Assembly (NCBI GenBank): GCA_963377175.1
Contig: CAUJNA010003013.1
Location: forward strand, 431,882-495,881
Reading direction: 5' to 3'
Length of the DNA stretch: 64,000 nt
DNA from: Effrenium voratum
Lineage: Eukaryota; Sar; Dinophyceae; Suessiales; Symbiodiniaceae
Below are positions 11,396 to 21,836 of the stretch, piece by piece; the stretch's first letter is position 1, and each line of letters begins with the position of its first letter. A program made the translations under genes and the position numbers. A model generated the notes under the pieces. The model did not search any database. It was given only the letters and a program-made list of their open reading frames with translations, and had not been told where the DNA came from.

Positions 11396-12745
11396 TATAC
11401 CATGTCATGTCAAGTTTTTTGTAAGAGAAATGTATCCTGAGCTTTGATATGGCTGGTTAGGTTGTGCATGTTGCCCCAGATGATGCCGGGCCCCAGCCGG
11501 GCCCCAACCCAGAAGGCTGACATGGGGTCGCGCGCGCGCGCCAGAGGCCCCAGAAAGAGCAGCCCAAAAAGAGCAGCCCGCAAGCCAACCTGGAAACGCA
11601 AATGCAACAAAACACTGTAAATAACAGCGTTTTGTGGCTGGGGTCGCGCGCGGGCGCCAGAAGGCCCGAAAACCAACGGGAAAAAGCAAGGACTGCGCGA
11701 GCAAAAGCAAAACGGACAGAACAACAGCCCACCGCTCAGCACAGCAGTTTTTGACGGTATTTACAGCGTTTTGTAGAGCGAGGACCTAGCATCGCCGGCA
11801 TGCCCGGCAGTGACCTTCCAGAAAATAGCGCTTCACGGGTTGAGAGGCCCAACCCCAGCCACATGGCCTAAACCCTGCATATTCGCGATGTTTTGCGAGG
11901 GTTTCCCACAGGCAAGCAAAACCGCAAGCCCGAGCTGGTGATGCAGAGGTGCCGGATTTAGGCAACGCATCACAACCAAGTGACGAGGGTTGGCGGCGCA
12001 CGGGTGCAGCCCCTCTTGCTGAAGCTAGCAGGCTAATTGCCTAGCGGCGACATCTACCCCAGGAGGCGTAGCCGGATTTACACGCTGACGCGACACAGCC
12101 GGCCACCGGCCACCGGGCACCTTGCCCTTCCCGTTCTTTCATTTCCTTTTCCGTGAATTCCCGTTAGTTTCTGGGATTTAAACTTCACTTCCTTTGCATG
12201 TCTTCCCTGCATGTCCAACAGTTTCCTTGCATTTTCCTTCACTTCCTTTCGCTTCATTTCCGTTTCAGGTCCCGTCATTTTCTTGAACGCCCCTTCATTC
12301 GCATTCCTTTCCCTTAGTTCGTTTTAGTTCCCGTGACTTCAACCTTGCTTCCCATCTCACGTCAGTTTCCTGCACATCCCTTCAGACCTCTTCAGTTTCT
12401 CTTCGTTTCCCATAATTTCCAACAATTTCTTTTCATTCCCATCCTCCGGTTCCCTTCGCGTTCTGCCCTTGCATCTTCCTGCATTTTGGTTTCTCTCCAG
12501 CGCCCTCTTCATTTTGGTGCAATTCCTTTTATTCGTTCACTTCCAGTCACTCCGCATTTCCCCTTCGTTTTCTACAATTTTCAGCCCTTGTTTCGCATTG
12601 CCAGCATGCATAGCATCATCCGCATCATCCGGGATGATGCTGGCAATGCTGGGGGTGTTGTCCAGTATTAGGCACCCCCCAAAAACACTCGTTTTTGGAC
12701 GCCGCATGGTTGGCGGCGTGGGGCGGACAGCCTTATACCTGAAGG
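11370..12745 (+). repeat. Composite repeat, near-complete copy (A-B-C-P-J)
   Basis: Module A is at 11,370-11,760 and module B at about 11,760-12,085. Module C, pyrimidine-rich with many TTCCCTTTCC-like stretches, is at about 12,085-12,596. Hairpin P is at about 12,597-12,662 and the start of module J at about 12,663-12,745. Module J breaks after CTTATACCTGAAGGTAAG, and copia-derived sequence follows, so the copia relic seems to lie inside or against module J. The same module order is seen at 17,545-19,065. Confidence 0.88.
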
Positions 12746-13960
12746 TAAGTGTTGGTGGAAGCCACGCACCTATTGAGGTCGTTGAGGACACCGTCAGCAA
12801 AGGCCATGGTGGTGATCAAGGAGATGAACACCAGGTCATCGACAAAGGCCTGCTGGACGGAGGCGCAACGCAATGGCAACCCTGACACAGGTGGTTCTAG
12901 CAGAAGGAACTACATCAAAGATGAGGTTCAAGGAGGGCACCCTCACGCTGATCACGTTGGAAGAGATCCAGCCGATCGTCCCAATGGGTGTGCTCACCAT
13001 GATGGGTTTGGAATGGAAGCAAGGTAAATGCCGGGTCTGTAGAAGAAACAAGGACTTGGAGGTGGAATGGTCGACAGCTAGCTGCCCGATGGTGGAAGCA
13101 AGCGCGGCGCTGGAGCTCATCGAGGAGATGGAGCTGTTGGAAGAGCAGCACAGGTTGCGCCTGGCAGCGATGAAGTTGCCCATCGACCAGCTGAAGGACC
13201 AGCCGGAGTTGGCGATGATCCGGGCATTGGGGGAGTTCTTCCCCAACGTGCCAGAGGAGATCATGAGCCGGATAGTGCCGTGCATGGAGGTGGATGGGGG
13301 CACTTTACCGTGGAACCGGAGAAGGAGACGAAAGGTAGAGAAGGCGGAAAAGGTGGTAATTCACTTGTTCGCGGGCGCAAATGAGAAGGAGTGGATGGAA
13401 GCCTTGGACGGGAACGGCGTGGCTACGTTGTGTGCGGACACGGCCATAGACCCAGGCCAAGATCTTCATCGGCCACAGGTCTTTGCGTACCTGCTGAAGC
13501 TGGCCCGGACTGGACGGGTTTGCGCTATTCTTGGTGGTCCACCATGCAGTGCGGACGGAGGAACCCGTACGAGAAAGAAATGGTCCATGGCGACGCGGTG
13601 CTTTGGCTGAGGATGCTCACCCTGTATGTGGTGGCTCAGGTGTCGAGCAAGCAGAAGGTGATGTTTGTGAAGGAGCAGCCGCAGGATCCGGGGGAGTATA
13701 GGCCGGATAGCCACGGGTGCGTCAGTGTGTGGAGGTTCCAGGAGCGCAAAAGTATGAGATGCACCTGGTGAGGTGACCAAGGAATTCTTGGGGCATCGTG
13801 AACGTGCCGTACCTGGATCACCTGAACCACACCGTAGGTGCAGGCACGGGGGAGGAACAGTGGACTGGAAGCCTCGAGGAAAGGAGCGAGGCGTGACTGC
13901 AGGGTCTGCGTGGAGAGCGAGGGCCGGGGGAGACAACACCTTCGGGTGACTCATCCGGAG
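12745..13960 (+). pseudogene. copia relic: aspartic protease and HLFAG/GGPPC module
   Basis: The protease signature D-G-G-A-T is at 12,856-12,870, preceded by Leu-Leu. A frameshift just after it moves the reading to 12,873-13,610, where about 245 codons are open. That part includes a hydrophobic I-P-I-V-P-like strand, a Glu/Leu-rich helix and a W-N-R-R-R-R-R-K basic patch. These lead to V-I-H-L-F-A-G (near 13,358-13,378) and, about 55 residues later, G-G-P-P-C (near 13,533-13,547). After another frameshift, E-Q-P-Q-D-P is seen near 13,675 and D-Q-G-I-L-G near 13,774. The paired FAG and GGPPC motifs look like motifs I and IV of cytosine-5 DNA methyltransferases. That this module methylates anything is inference; in known dinoflagellate copia proteins the same pair occurs at this position. 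Confidence 0.78.
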
Positions 13961-14460
13961 TGATATACCTTGGCGCAGGCAAGCTCAAGAGGGGGTAGAC
14001 CAGCAAGGCAGGAAGGAGTACTTCTTGCCATTCTGTGTGCCTCGGAGGAGAAGGCGGAGCTGTGGCCTTTGGCTCTTCGTCAAGCGGCGGAGCGGATGCT
14101 GCGGGGACAGCTTCGAGGGCTTGGACACCCGGTGAAGAAGTTGCTGCCCGGACCGATACCAGGATTGGCGATGGGATCGGGAAATGGTCAAGGTGATGGG
14201 GCCAGATGCGGCGATGTCTCTCACCTCAGGCGAGGAGCTGTGTGGATGGCCGGTTCTTCTCGACCACAGACGCCATCCCGGAGCGAGAGGAGGTCATCAT
14301 CAACCCGGGAAGGGGTGAACTTGGAAGAGAAGAAGGAAGCTGACCATCTGGAGCCCAAGCGAAAGAGGCGGGGCAAGCAGGTGGTTTCGACGATGCGCGT
14401 CGAGGGGGACTGCAGGCGTTGCTGGCGAAGTCGATGAGGACGCGGTTACCTGTGTCTTCC
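13961..14460 (+). pseudogene. copia relic: integrase C-terminal tail, catalytic core missing
   Basis: The frame at 13,970-14,437 contains E-L-W-P-L-A-L-R-Q-A-A-E-R, then L-R-G-L-G-H-P-V-K-K-L-L-P. This resembles the end of the integrase in dinoflagellate copia proteins, where a W-P-L-A-x-R helix precedes a L-P-F segment. The His-Cys zinc finger and the DDE core that should lie upstream are absent, because only tens of bases separate this piece from the GGPPC module. Further frames up to 14,460 hold basic K-R-K-R-R-G-K sequence. Assignment rests on one short motif, so it is moderate. Confidence 0.5.
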
Positions 14461-14559
14461 TCGAGCAGCTCGACAGGAGTGGTGGTTGCCGGTGGTTCGA
14501 GAGGGCGTGCGAGAAAAGAATGAGCTGGAGGTCAAGCTTCGACAGATGAAGGTGGAGGA

Positions 14560-15345
14560 AACAGAGAATGGTGACGAAGACGGTGGGAATGCAGGAGGTC
14601 AGATCCGAGCTGCAGAAGTGGATCGGGCCTGCCACAATGACGGAGGAGCTGAAAGCGGTGAGACCGGTTCAGAGGAGGATGGTGGATGAGCTGCAGGGCG
14701 TGGTGGAGTTCTTGCCTTCAAAGGCGGTGTGTACGAGAAAGGCGCCGGACGGGCGGCGGAAGGTTCGCGGCGTAGTCTGTCAAAACTATGCGAGCAGCTC
14801 CACCAACGAGGACACCTACGCATCGGGGGCAGATGCGACACAGATCAGGAGCCTAGCCAAGATGTCGGCCCTGAAAGGATGGTCGGACGGCGTTCCTTCA
14901 TGCGCCTCGGCTTGACGATGGAAAGACGGTGGTCATGGAGGTGCCGGCGATACTCAGAGAGTGTGGTGAGGATTTGATCATTGACAAGGCGGTGTACGGC
15001 CTGACCACCAGTCCTAAGGACTGGGGTGTGCGCCGGGATGGCATGTTCAAGAAGGATGGTATGGACCTGGAAGGCTGAGAATCACCAAGAACCTGCTGGA
15101 GGTGCACATGGGCTTCATGTCCATCTATGTGGACGACGTGCTGATGGCTGAAGAAGGAGGTGATATTATCGCGGCGATGAAGCGCATTGTGATCGAGTGG
15201 CCGTTGGCGGATCCGGAATGCACCATGGCGCGGAGCATGAAGTTCAGCCGGCAGGTGGTGGACATTGGCGTGGCTTTGCTGAAGTATGTCAACGCCACGA
15301 GCAACGAGGCTCTGGATGGGGGGCCAGAGACCACTTGAGTGTCAG
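14560..15345 (+). pseudogene. copia relic: reverse transcriptase
   Basis: Three frame segments in order make up the domain. At 14,568-14,880 is V-E-F-L-P-S-K-A-V-C-T-R-K with D-G-R-R-K, V-V-C-Q-N-Y-A and T-Y-A-S-G-A-D-A-T, which corresponds to the fingers of copia reverse transcriptase. At 14,941-15,076 is I-D-K-A-V-Y-G-L followed by S-P-K-D-W, the conserved block before the active site. At 15,102-15,338 is the catalytic Y-V-D-D at 15,126-15,137. At least two frameshifts separate these blocks and an in-frame TGA follows the second, so no active enzyme can be made from this copy. Confidence 0.85.
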
Positions 15346-15890
15346 GCGGCATGATCGGCTACTGGAAGTGTTCTCGGACATCAGCTATGGCACGGCGGGG
15401 GACCACAAGAGCGTGCAAGGCATCTTGGTTTGCCGGTGGCCTGGGAGACAACCAAGCAGCCTTTCGTGGCACAATCCACGGGCGGAAGCCGAGCTGATAG
15501 GCTATTGTGAGTCATTGGTGGCGGGAAGAGCGGCGGCCTTGTTGGAGGTGATCCTGGGTGAGCAGCTCACCCAGAAGAGGATATACGGGAACAGTGTGGC
15601 GGCGCTCTGGCGTCCAACGGGTCTGGCAGCTGGAGGACCAGGCATTTGCGGATTAGGGCGGCGTCGCTTTGATGGGCCCTGGAGGAGGGGAACTCGCCCA
15701 CTTGTCTGGAAAGCAGTTGGCGGCGGACGGCATGACCAGGCGTTGAACGGCCAGGCCTTCGAGTGGTTTAGGGAGGACCTGGGTATGCCGATCATGAAGA
15801 AGATGCGGCAGAACGCGGCCTATGTGAAGAAGGCCGTGGGGGTGGCATGGAAGTCGAGCCGGAGGTTGTCGCGGGCAGCATGGAGATGAA
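15346..15890 (+). pseudogene. copia relic: RNase H
   Basis: The plus frame at 15,197-15,889 carries S-V-Q-G-I-L-V-C, then a conserved A-E-A-E-L-I-G-Y-C-E-S-L-V-A-G-R near 15,484-15,530, which is the second catalytic block of copia RNase H. Y-G-N-S-V-A-A-L follows near 15,585. Beyond a frameshift near 15,610 the pattern R-T-R-H-L-R-I-R is visible in another frame, and near the end N-G-Q-A-F-E-W-F and E-D-L-G match the family's distal end. Confidence 0.75.
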
Positions 15891-16417
15891 GGCGAAGCTG
15901 CTGGCGGTGATTGGAGCGGACTTGGTGGGGAGGGCGTCGGCCTCCGCAGGTATTTTGCCAATGGATGCGCTCATGGTGACGGGTACCATCCTCATTGTGA
16001 TTGGAGCTCTGTGGGTGGCCAAGCAGGCCGCAGGCTTCATGGCGGTGGGTGTGAAAAGGCTGAAAAAGGTGATGGTGGTCAAGACGCCGGAGAATGTCAT
16101 CTCGGTGGAACCAGGAGTCGAAGAACTTCGGGATCAATGTAGTGCTCAGAGACGAAAGGAGGGGGCTTGAGCGAGAGCACTATCTGCCTCCGAGGAGCGA
16201 GAGGACCACGGAGGTGGAAGTCGCGGCGGCGGCGAGTTCAGCATCGGGCTCTACGGCGGGGCCGAGCATTGAGGGGAAGTCTGGCGATGGGGAGTCCCTG
16301 AGAAGGGCTTCGAGGAGGTGCAACACGAGCTGGAATCAATTCCAGCACGACCATCGAGGTCTCGGCTGGAACATGGACAAGATGCGGGCCGAGTACTTCA
16401 AGAAGAAGGGCGCTTAG
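15847..16417 (+). pseudogene. copia relic: C-terminal tail with a predicted membrane segment
   Basis: A 107-codon frame (15,847-16,170) includes a strongly hydrophobic run, roughly A-L-M-V-T-G-T-I-L-I-V-I-G-A-L-W-V, at about residues 40-57. It is followed by a basic K-R-L-K-K stretch, which looks like one transmembrane helix with a basic flank. An overlapping frame (16,094-16,417) is Arg/Ser/Glu-rich and ends at a TAG with Y-F-K-K-K-G-A. Classical copia proteins end soon after RNase H, so this extension is notable. I recall similar hydrophobic tails in other dinoflagellate copia proteins but cannot check. Confidence 0.6.
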
Positions 16418-16560
16418 ATTTTGCAGAGCCGGTAAATAAACCGGTCAGTTTAGACGGTGCAGAACGCACAGGGGGAGCCTGTGAGATTGACCATCCGGGT
16501 AGCCCCTTTACGATCAAGGCAGAGTGGAGAAAAACCTGCCTGCAACCCCTTTGCACAAGC
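16418..16560. other. Right flank of copia relic, unassigned
   Basis: About 140 bp between the last copia stop and the next array. It has a CCGGTAAATAAACCGG hairpin at about 16,430-16,445 but no repeat of the left edge, so no long terminal repeat can be claimed. Confidence 0.5.
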
Positions 16561-17340
16561 TAGGAAAGTGCTTGTGGAAAGTTCATGGGAATTTCAGGGG
16601 AAAAAGCCAGCAACAAGCCAGCGGGTGCGAACACACATCCATGAACACTTCATGGGAAATGCGTGGAAACTTCATGGAACATCGTGGAATCTGTCTGGGA
16701 AAGTGCCTGTGGAAAGTTCATGGGAATTTCATGGCAAAAAGCCAGCAACAAGCCAGCAGGTGACAAAAGAAAAAAACATCCATGAACTCTTCATGGACAA
16801 TGCATGGACACTTCATGGAAATTCCTGTGCAATCTTTTTGGGAAAGTGCGTGTGGAAAGTTCATGGGAATTTCATGGGAAAAAGCCAGCAGCAACCCAGC
16901 AGGTCAACAAAACAACAACCATGGAAACTTCATGGAAAACGCATGGAAACTTGATGCAAAATCGTGGAAACTGTCCTGGAAAGCTCATGTGGCAAGTTCA
17001 TGGGAATTTCATTGAAAAGGGCCAGTAACAACTCAGCATATGAAAAAACAACAGCCATGGACACTTCATGGAAAATGCATAGAAACGTCATGTAACAGAG
17101 TGGACTCTTTCTAGGAAAGTGCCTGTGGAAAGTTCATGGGAAATTCATTGGAAAAAGCCAGCAACGACCCAGCAGGTCAAAAAAAACAGCCATGGAAACT
17201 TCATGGAACACGCATGGAAACTTCATGAAAACATAGTGGGCTCTTTCTAGGGTTGTGCCTGTGGAAAGTTCACTGTAGTTTCATAGGAAAAAGCCAGCAA
17301 CAACAGCAAGTAGCAAAAAAACAGTCATGGAGTAGCTATA
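16561..17340 (+). repeat. ~137-bp tandem array (TTCATGG-rich)
   Basis: Six copies of a unit containing TGTGGAAAGTTCATGGGAAT, then AAAAAGCCAGCAACAA, then several CTTCATGGAAA blocks. The anchor block begins at about 16,573, 16,710, 16,851, 16,987, 17,126 and 17,260. The last unit is the most diverged. Met/His/Gly/Lys-rich open frames come from the periodicity. Confidence 0.88.
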
Positions 17341-17545
17341 TAATCTCAAACATTTTATTTTGATGAATTTGCTTCTGAATCTATACTTGTTTCAGTGTGA
17401 ATGCGCTTGTAAGTAAATCTCGCAGCCTGAATCACTACTTGTGTCAGTAAGAGTACTCAGGTGAGTAAATCTGGCAGCCCGCGACAACCAAACAGGTCAG
17501 AAAAAAAACATGGACACTTCATGCAGTGTTCTTCCCAAGGGCCGT
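17341..17545 (+). repeat. Dispersed repeat with GTAAGTAAATC motif (copy 1)
   Basis: Includes GAATTTGCTTCTGAATCTAT, TGTTTCAGTGTGAATGCGC and TTGTAAGTAAATCTCGCAG, with a second internal variant ending in GTGAGTAAATCTGGCAG. A related block lies at 40,566-40,640 right after CAT/ATG array 2. Confidence 0.6.
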
Positions 17546-19065
17546 TTCCTGCGGCCTCTAGCCGGCTACGCCTTTTTTGAAGTTATACCATGTCATGTCA
17601 TGTTTTTTGCATGAGAATCGTAGCGTGTGCTATGATATGGCTGGTTAGGTTATGCATGTTGCCCACCTTATCCCGATGCCGGCTTTCTGGGCCCCATCCG
17701 GGCCCCAACCCAGAAGGCTGACATGGGGTCGCGCGCGCGCGCGCGCCAGAGGACCCAAAAAAAGCAGCCCAAAAAGAGCAGCCCGCAAGCCAGGCCGGAA
17801 ACGCAAATGCAACAAAACACTGTAAATAGCAGCGTTTTGTGGCTGGGGTCGCGCGCGCGCGCGCCAGAAGGCCCGAAAACCAACGCGAAAAAAGAAGGAC
17901 CGCGCAGCACGCGAGCCAGCCACAGCAAAAGCAAAACGGACAGAACAACAGCCCAACGCTCAGCACAGCAGTTTTTGGCGGTATTTACAGCGTTTTGTAG
18001 AGCGAGGGCCCCGCATCGCCGGCATGCCCGGCAGCGCTTGGCGCCAAAATGCGCAAAAATGAGCCTCGCTTATACCCCTCCGATACCTACTTAAAAACAG
18101 TGCTTTTTGGGTGGAGAGGCTTTTTGGAAGGAAGTCTTGATGATGCAGACCAAGCCCCGCTGAAGCATCACCCAGGCCCAACCCCAGACCCTGACGATGT
18201 CAGCCACATGGCCTAAACCCTGCATATACGCGATGTTTCGCGAGGGTTTCCCACAGTCAAGCAAGACCGCAAGCCCGAGCTGGTGACGCAGAGGTGCCGG
18301 ATTTAGGCCGCGCATCACGACCAAGTGGCGAGGGTCGGCGGCACCAGGGTGCAGCCCCTATAGCTAAAGCCAGCAGGCTAATTGCCTAGCGGCGACATGC
18401 TACCCTAAGAAGGCGTAGCCGGATTTACACCCAGCCACCGGGCACCCCTTCCCGTTCTTTCATCTCCTTTCCCTCTAAGTTCTGCTAGTTCTCGGGATGA
18501 TTCGAACTTTACTTCCTTTGCATATCTTCCCTGACAGTTTCCTGGCATGTCCCTTCACTTCCTTCCACTTCACTGCCGTTTCAGCTCCCTTCATTTCCTT
18601 GAAGACTCCTTTATTCGCATTCCTTTCCCTTTTCGTTCCCGCTGTCCCTTGCATTTTCCTGCAGCTCGGTTTCTCTCCAGTGCCCTCTTCATTTTCGTGC
18701 AATTCCTTTGACTTGCATTTCGTTCACTTCCAGTCACTCCTGTTTCCTTGCATTTCCCCTTCAGCCCCTTGCTTCGCATCGCCAGCATGCATAGCATCAT
18801 CCGCATCATCCGGGATGATGCTGGCAATGCTGGGGGCGTTGTCCAGTATTAGGCACCCCCCAAAAACGCTCGTTTTTGGACGCCGTGGGGAGACGCTACA
18901 AAAATCGCTTAAACCAATCCGCAAATCCTTCGCCCCTTATAAGGGCGGGCCCAGCGCAAAAAGTATGCTCATGTTCTGCGCATGGTCGGCGGCATGGGGC
19001 GCACGGCCTTATACCTGAAGGTAAGCCCTGCGGGGCCCGATCACGTCCGGTGGCCGGATTTACGT
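17545..19065 (+). repeat. Composite repeat, complete copy (A-B-C-P-J)
   Basis: Module A is at 17,545-17,990, module B at about 17,990-18,430, pyrimidine-rich module C at about 18,430-18,775, hairpin P at about 18,777-18,845 and module J at about 18,846-19,065. Unlike the copy at 11,370 it keeps the full J module through CCGGTGGCCGGATTTAC. Module B here carries an extra TTTTTGGGTGGAGAGGC segment. Confidence 0.88.
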
Positions 19066-19320
19066 TGCTGACGCACCACCGGCCGCGCCGGCAGCCTCAG
19101 CTTACTGCAATCTGTTCGAAGCAGCAATTTGTTCGAAGCACGGGGGATCAGTATAGCCTCACTGTTAAGCAGGTTTCCACATTTTGCGCCTTTCCAGCCG
19201 TCAAAAACGTAGAAAAGCACAGTGTTTTCCAGTGTTTGCGCCAAGTTGCACGCTGACGCGACACAGCCGGCCACCGGGCACCTTGCCCTGCCCGTTCTGT
19301 CACTTCCCTTTCCTGTAGGT
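19066..19320. repeat. Junction of module J variants
   Basis: Begins with a ccggccg hairpin partner and a TTGTTCGAAGCA duplication. It has a GTTAAGCAGGTTTCCACATT stretch related to the 2.35/4.77-kb inverted arms, then ACACAGCCGGCCACCGGGCA, the usual left edge of module C. Confidence 0.55.
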
Positions 19321-20220
19321 CCGATGAGTAGATGTTAAGATCTTAAAATTCTAAAAACTTTGAGATTCTAAGGGTCTCATATTTGAAGACTTTCGGAATT
19401 TAAGGTTTCAATGGTTTAAGAATTAAGGTGTTAAGATTCAAAGATTTAAGGTTTTTGAAGGTTATAACAGCCAGGCCATTGCCCAGCCATTTTCCATCCA
19501 TTATCAGATTTCGAAGGCTTTAAGATTTTACTTTTTGTGAGATTTTCAGATTTGGCGACTTTCGGAATTTAAGATTTTAAGATCTTAAGATGTCAAGACT
19601 TCAAAATTTGAAGATTAAGAGGTTAAGGAATTTAGAATATAGCCCGGATTGAAGGAATTTTATTGTATTTTACTTGTTTATGAATTTAAGATTTTCAGAT
19701 TGCAATAGTTCGAGATTTAAAGAATTTAAGTTTTTGAAGCTTTTAAGATTCTGAGATTTTAAGATTTTGAGAATTTCGGAATTTCATATTTTAAGATTTT
19801 AACATCTGAAGATTCAAAGACATGAGGGTTTCTGTCACTTCCCTTTCCTGTAAGTCCGATGAGTAGATGTTAAGATTTCGAAACTCTAAAAACTTTGAGA
19901 TTCTAAGGGTCTCAGATTTGAAGACTTTCGGAATTTAAGGTTTCAATGGTTTAAGAATTGAGGTTCTAAGATTTCATATTTTAAGAGTTTAAGATCTCAA
20001 GGTTCTAAGACATAAGGTTTTTAAGATTTCAAGATTCGAAGACTTTAGGAAGTTTTTATATTTTCAGATTTTAAGATTCTAAGTTCTAAGATTTTAAGAT
20101 CTTGAGATTCTAAGATTGATTGTTAGGTTTTAACTTAAGATTTTAAGAATCTAAGACTTTAGGATTTTGAAATTTCAATCCAGGCCATTTTCCATCCACT
20201 TTAGATTTCAAGATTTTCAG
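19320..20220. repeat. AT-rich TTAAGATT-type array (block 1)
   Basis: Degenerate short-period repeat of TTTAAGATTTTAAGATT with GAATTTAAG and GATTCTAAG variants. A GTCCGATGAGTAGATGTTAAG start appears at about 19,319 and again near 19,853. Most of this block is repeated, in the same order, at about 21,900-22,750. Confidence 0.92.
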
Positions 20221-20576
20221 GTTGCACGTTTTCGGCAAAAATGGCCCGACTTAGGGGACAACATCCCCAGCATCCGTCGCATCGCCAGCATGCATAACAT
20301 GATCCGCATCATCCAGGATGATGCTGGCAATGCTGGGGGTGTTGTCCAGTATTAGGCACCCCCTAAAAATGCTCGTTTTTTGGCGCTGCGGGGAGATGCT
20401 ACAAACATCGCCTAAACCAATCCGCGAATCCTTTGCCTCTTATAAGGGCGGGCCCAGCGCAAAAGTTCTGCTCATGGTCCGCGCATGGTCGGCGGCATGG
20501 GGCGCGCGGCCTTATACCTGAAGGTAAGCCCTGCGGGCTTTGGCCTGCGGCCCGATCACGTCCGGTGGCCGGATTT
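20221..20576 (+). repeat. Hairpin P plus module J
   Basis: Begins with GCACGTTTTCGGCAAAAATG and CCCGACTTAGGGGACAACAT. The full P hairpin is at 20,256-20,348: the left arm with GGGGACAACATCCCCAGCAT pairs with the right arm GATGCTGGCAATGCTGGGGG and GTTGTCC. Module J follows to the GTCCGGTGGCCGGATTTAC edge. Confidence 0.85.
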
Positions 20577-21836
20577 ACACGCTGACGCGACACAGCCGGC
20601 CACCGGGCACCCCTTCCCGTTCTTTGATTTCCTTTCCCTCCAAGTCCTGTTAGTTTTCGGGATGATTTGAACTTCACTTCCTTTGCATGTCTTCCCCGAC
20701 AGTTTCCTGGCATGTCCCTTCACTTCCTTCCACCTTGAAGACTCCTTTATTCGCATTCCTTTCCCTTTTCGTTTCCGCTGTCCGGTCCCCTTCACGTTCT
20801 GCCCTTGCCAATTCCTTTGACTTTCATTTTGTTCACTTCCAGTCACTCCTGTTTCCTTGCATTTCCCCTTCAGCCCCTTGGTTCGCATCGCCAGCATGCA
20901 TAGCATCATCCGCATCATCCAAAATGATGCTGGCGATGCTGGGGGTGTTGTCCAGTATTAGGCACCCCCCCAAGAAGCGCTCGTTTTGTGACTCTGCGGG
21001 GAGATGCTACAAAATTCCTCAAAAATCGCTTATTAAACAAATCCGCAAACCCTTCGCCCCTTATAAGGGCGGGCCCAGCGCAAAACGTATGCGCATGGTC
21101 CGCGCATGGTCCGCGCATGGTCCGCGCATGGTTGGCGGCATGGGGCGCACGGCCTTATACCTGAAGGTAAGCCCTGCAGGCTTTGGCCTGCGGCCCGATC
21201 ACGTCCGGTGGCCGGATTTACACGCTGACGCGACACAGCCAGCCACCGGGCGCCCCTTCCCGTTCTTTGATTTCCTTTCCCTCCAAGTCCTGTTAGTTTT
21301 CGGGATGATTTGAACTTCACTTCCTTTGCATGTCTTCCCCGACAGTTTCCTGGCATGTCCCTTCACTTCCTTCCACCTTGAAGACTCCTTTATTCGCATT
21401 CCTTTCCCTTTTCGTTTCCGCTGTCCGGTCCCCTTCACGTTCTGCCCTTGCCAATTCCTTTGACTTTCATTTTGTTCACTTCCAGTCACTCCTGTTTCCT
21501 TGCATTTCCCCTTCAGCCCCTTGGTTCGCATCGCCAGCATGCATAGCATCATCCGCATCATCCAAAATGATGCTGGCGATGCTGGGGGTGTTGTCCAGTA
21601 TTAGGCACCCCCCAAGAAGCGCTCGTTTTGTGACTCTGCGGGGAGATGCTACAAAATTCCTCAAAAATCGCTTATTAAACAAATCCGCAAACCCTTCGCC
21701 CCTTATAAGGGCGGGCCCAGCGCAAAACGTATGCGCATGGTCCGCGTTGGCGGCATGGGGCGCACGGCCTTATACCTGAAGGTAAGCCCTGCGGGCTTTG
21801 GCCTGCGGCCCGATCACGTCCGGTGGCCGGATTACA
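20577..21836 (+). repeat. Tandem duplication of C-P-J (643-bp unit)
   Basis: The unit starts at CACGCTGACGCGACACAGCC (20,578) and restarts at 21,221, a period of 643 bp. The second copy is shorter because it has fewer repeats of GGTCCGCGCAT. The two copies are otherwise almost identical, including the P hairpins at 20,886-20,952 and 21,532-21,598, which points to a recent event. Confidence 0.92.

Larger units (their letters stand above)
12745..16417 (+). mobile_element. Ty1/copia-like retrotransposon relic, dinoflagellate type
   Basis: A decayed polyprotein read in pieces from all three plus frames. In order it has protease, HLFAG/GGPPC module, a short integrase tail, reverse transcriptase, RNase H, and a tail with a membrane segment. 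The domain order (protease and integrase before reverse transcriptase) is that of Ty1/copia, and the wording of the motifs matches polyproteins common in Symbiodiniaceae. No long terminal repeats were found by eye: the left edge abuts composite module J and the right edge ends near a TAG at 16,415-16,417, followed by about 140 bp of unassigned sequence. Frameshifts and the missing integrase core make it non-autonomous. The component domains are listed separately. Confidence 0.85.

Noticed and set aside
12745..16560. Long terminal repeats of the copia relic
   Set aside because: I compared both edges by eye and found no shared sequence. The terminal repeats are lost, diverged or outside the piece preserved here.
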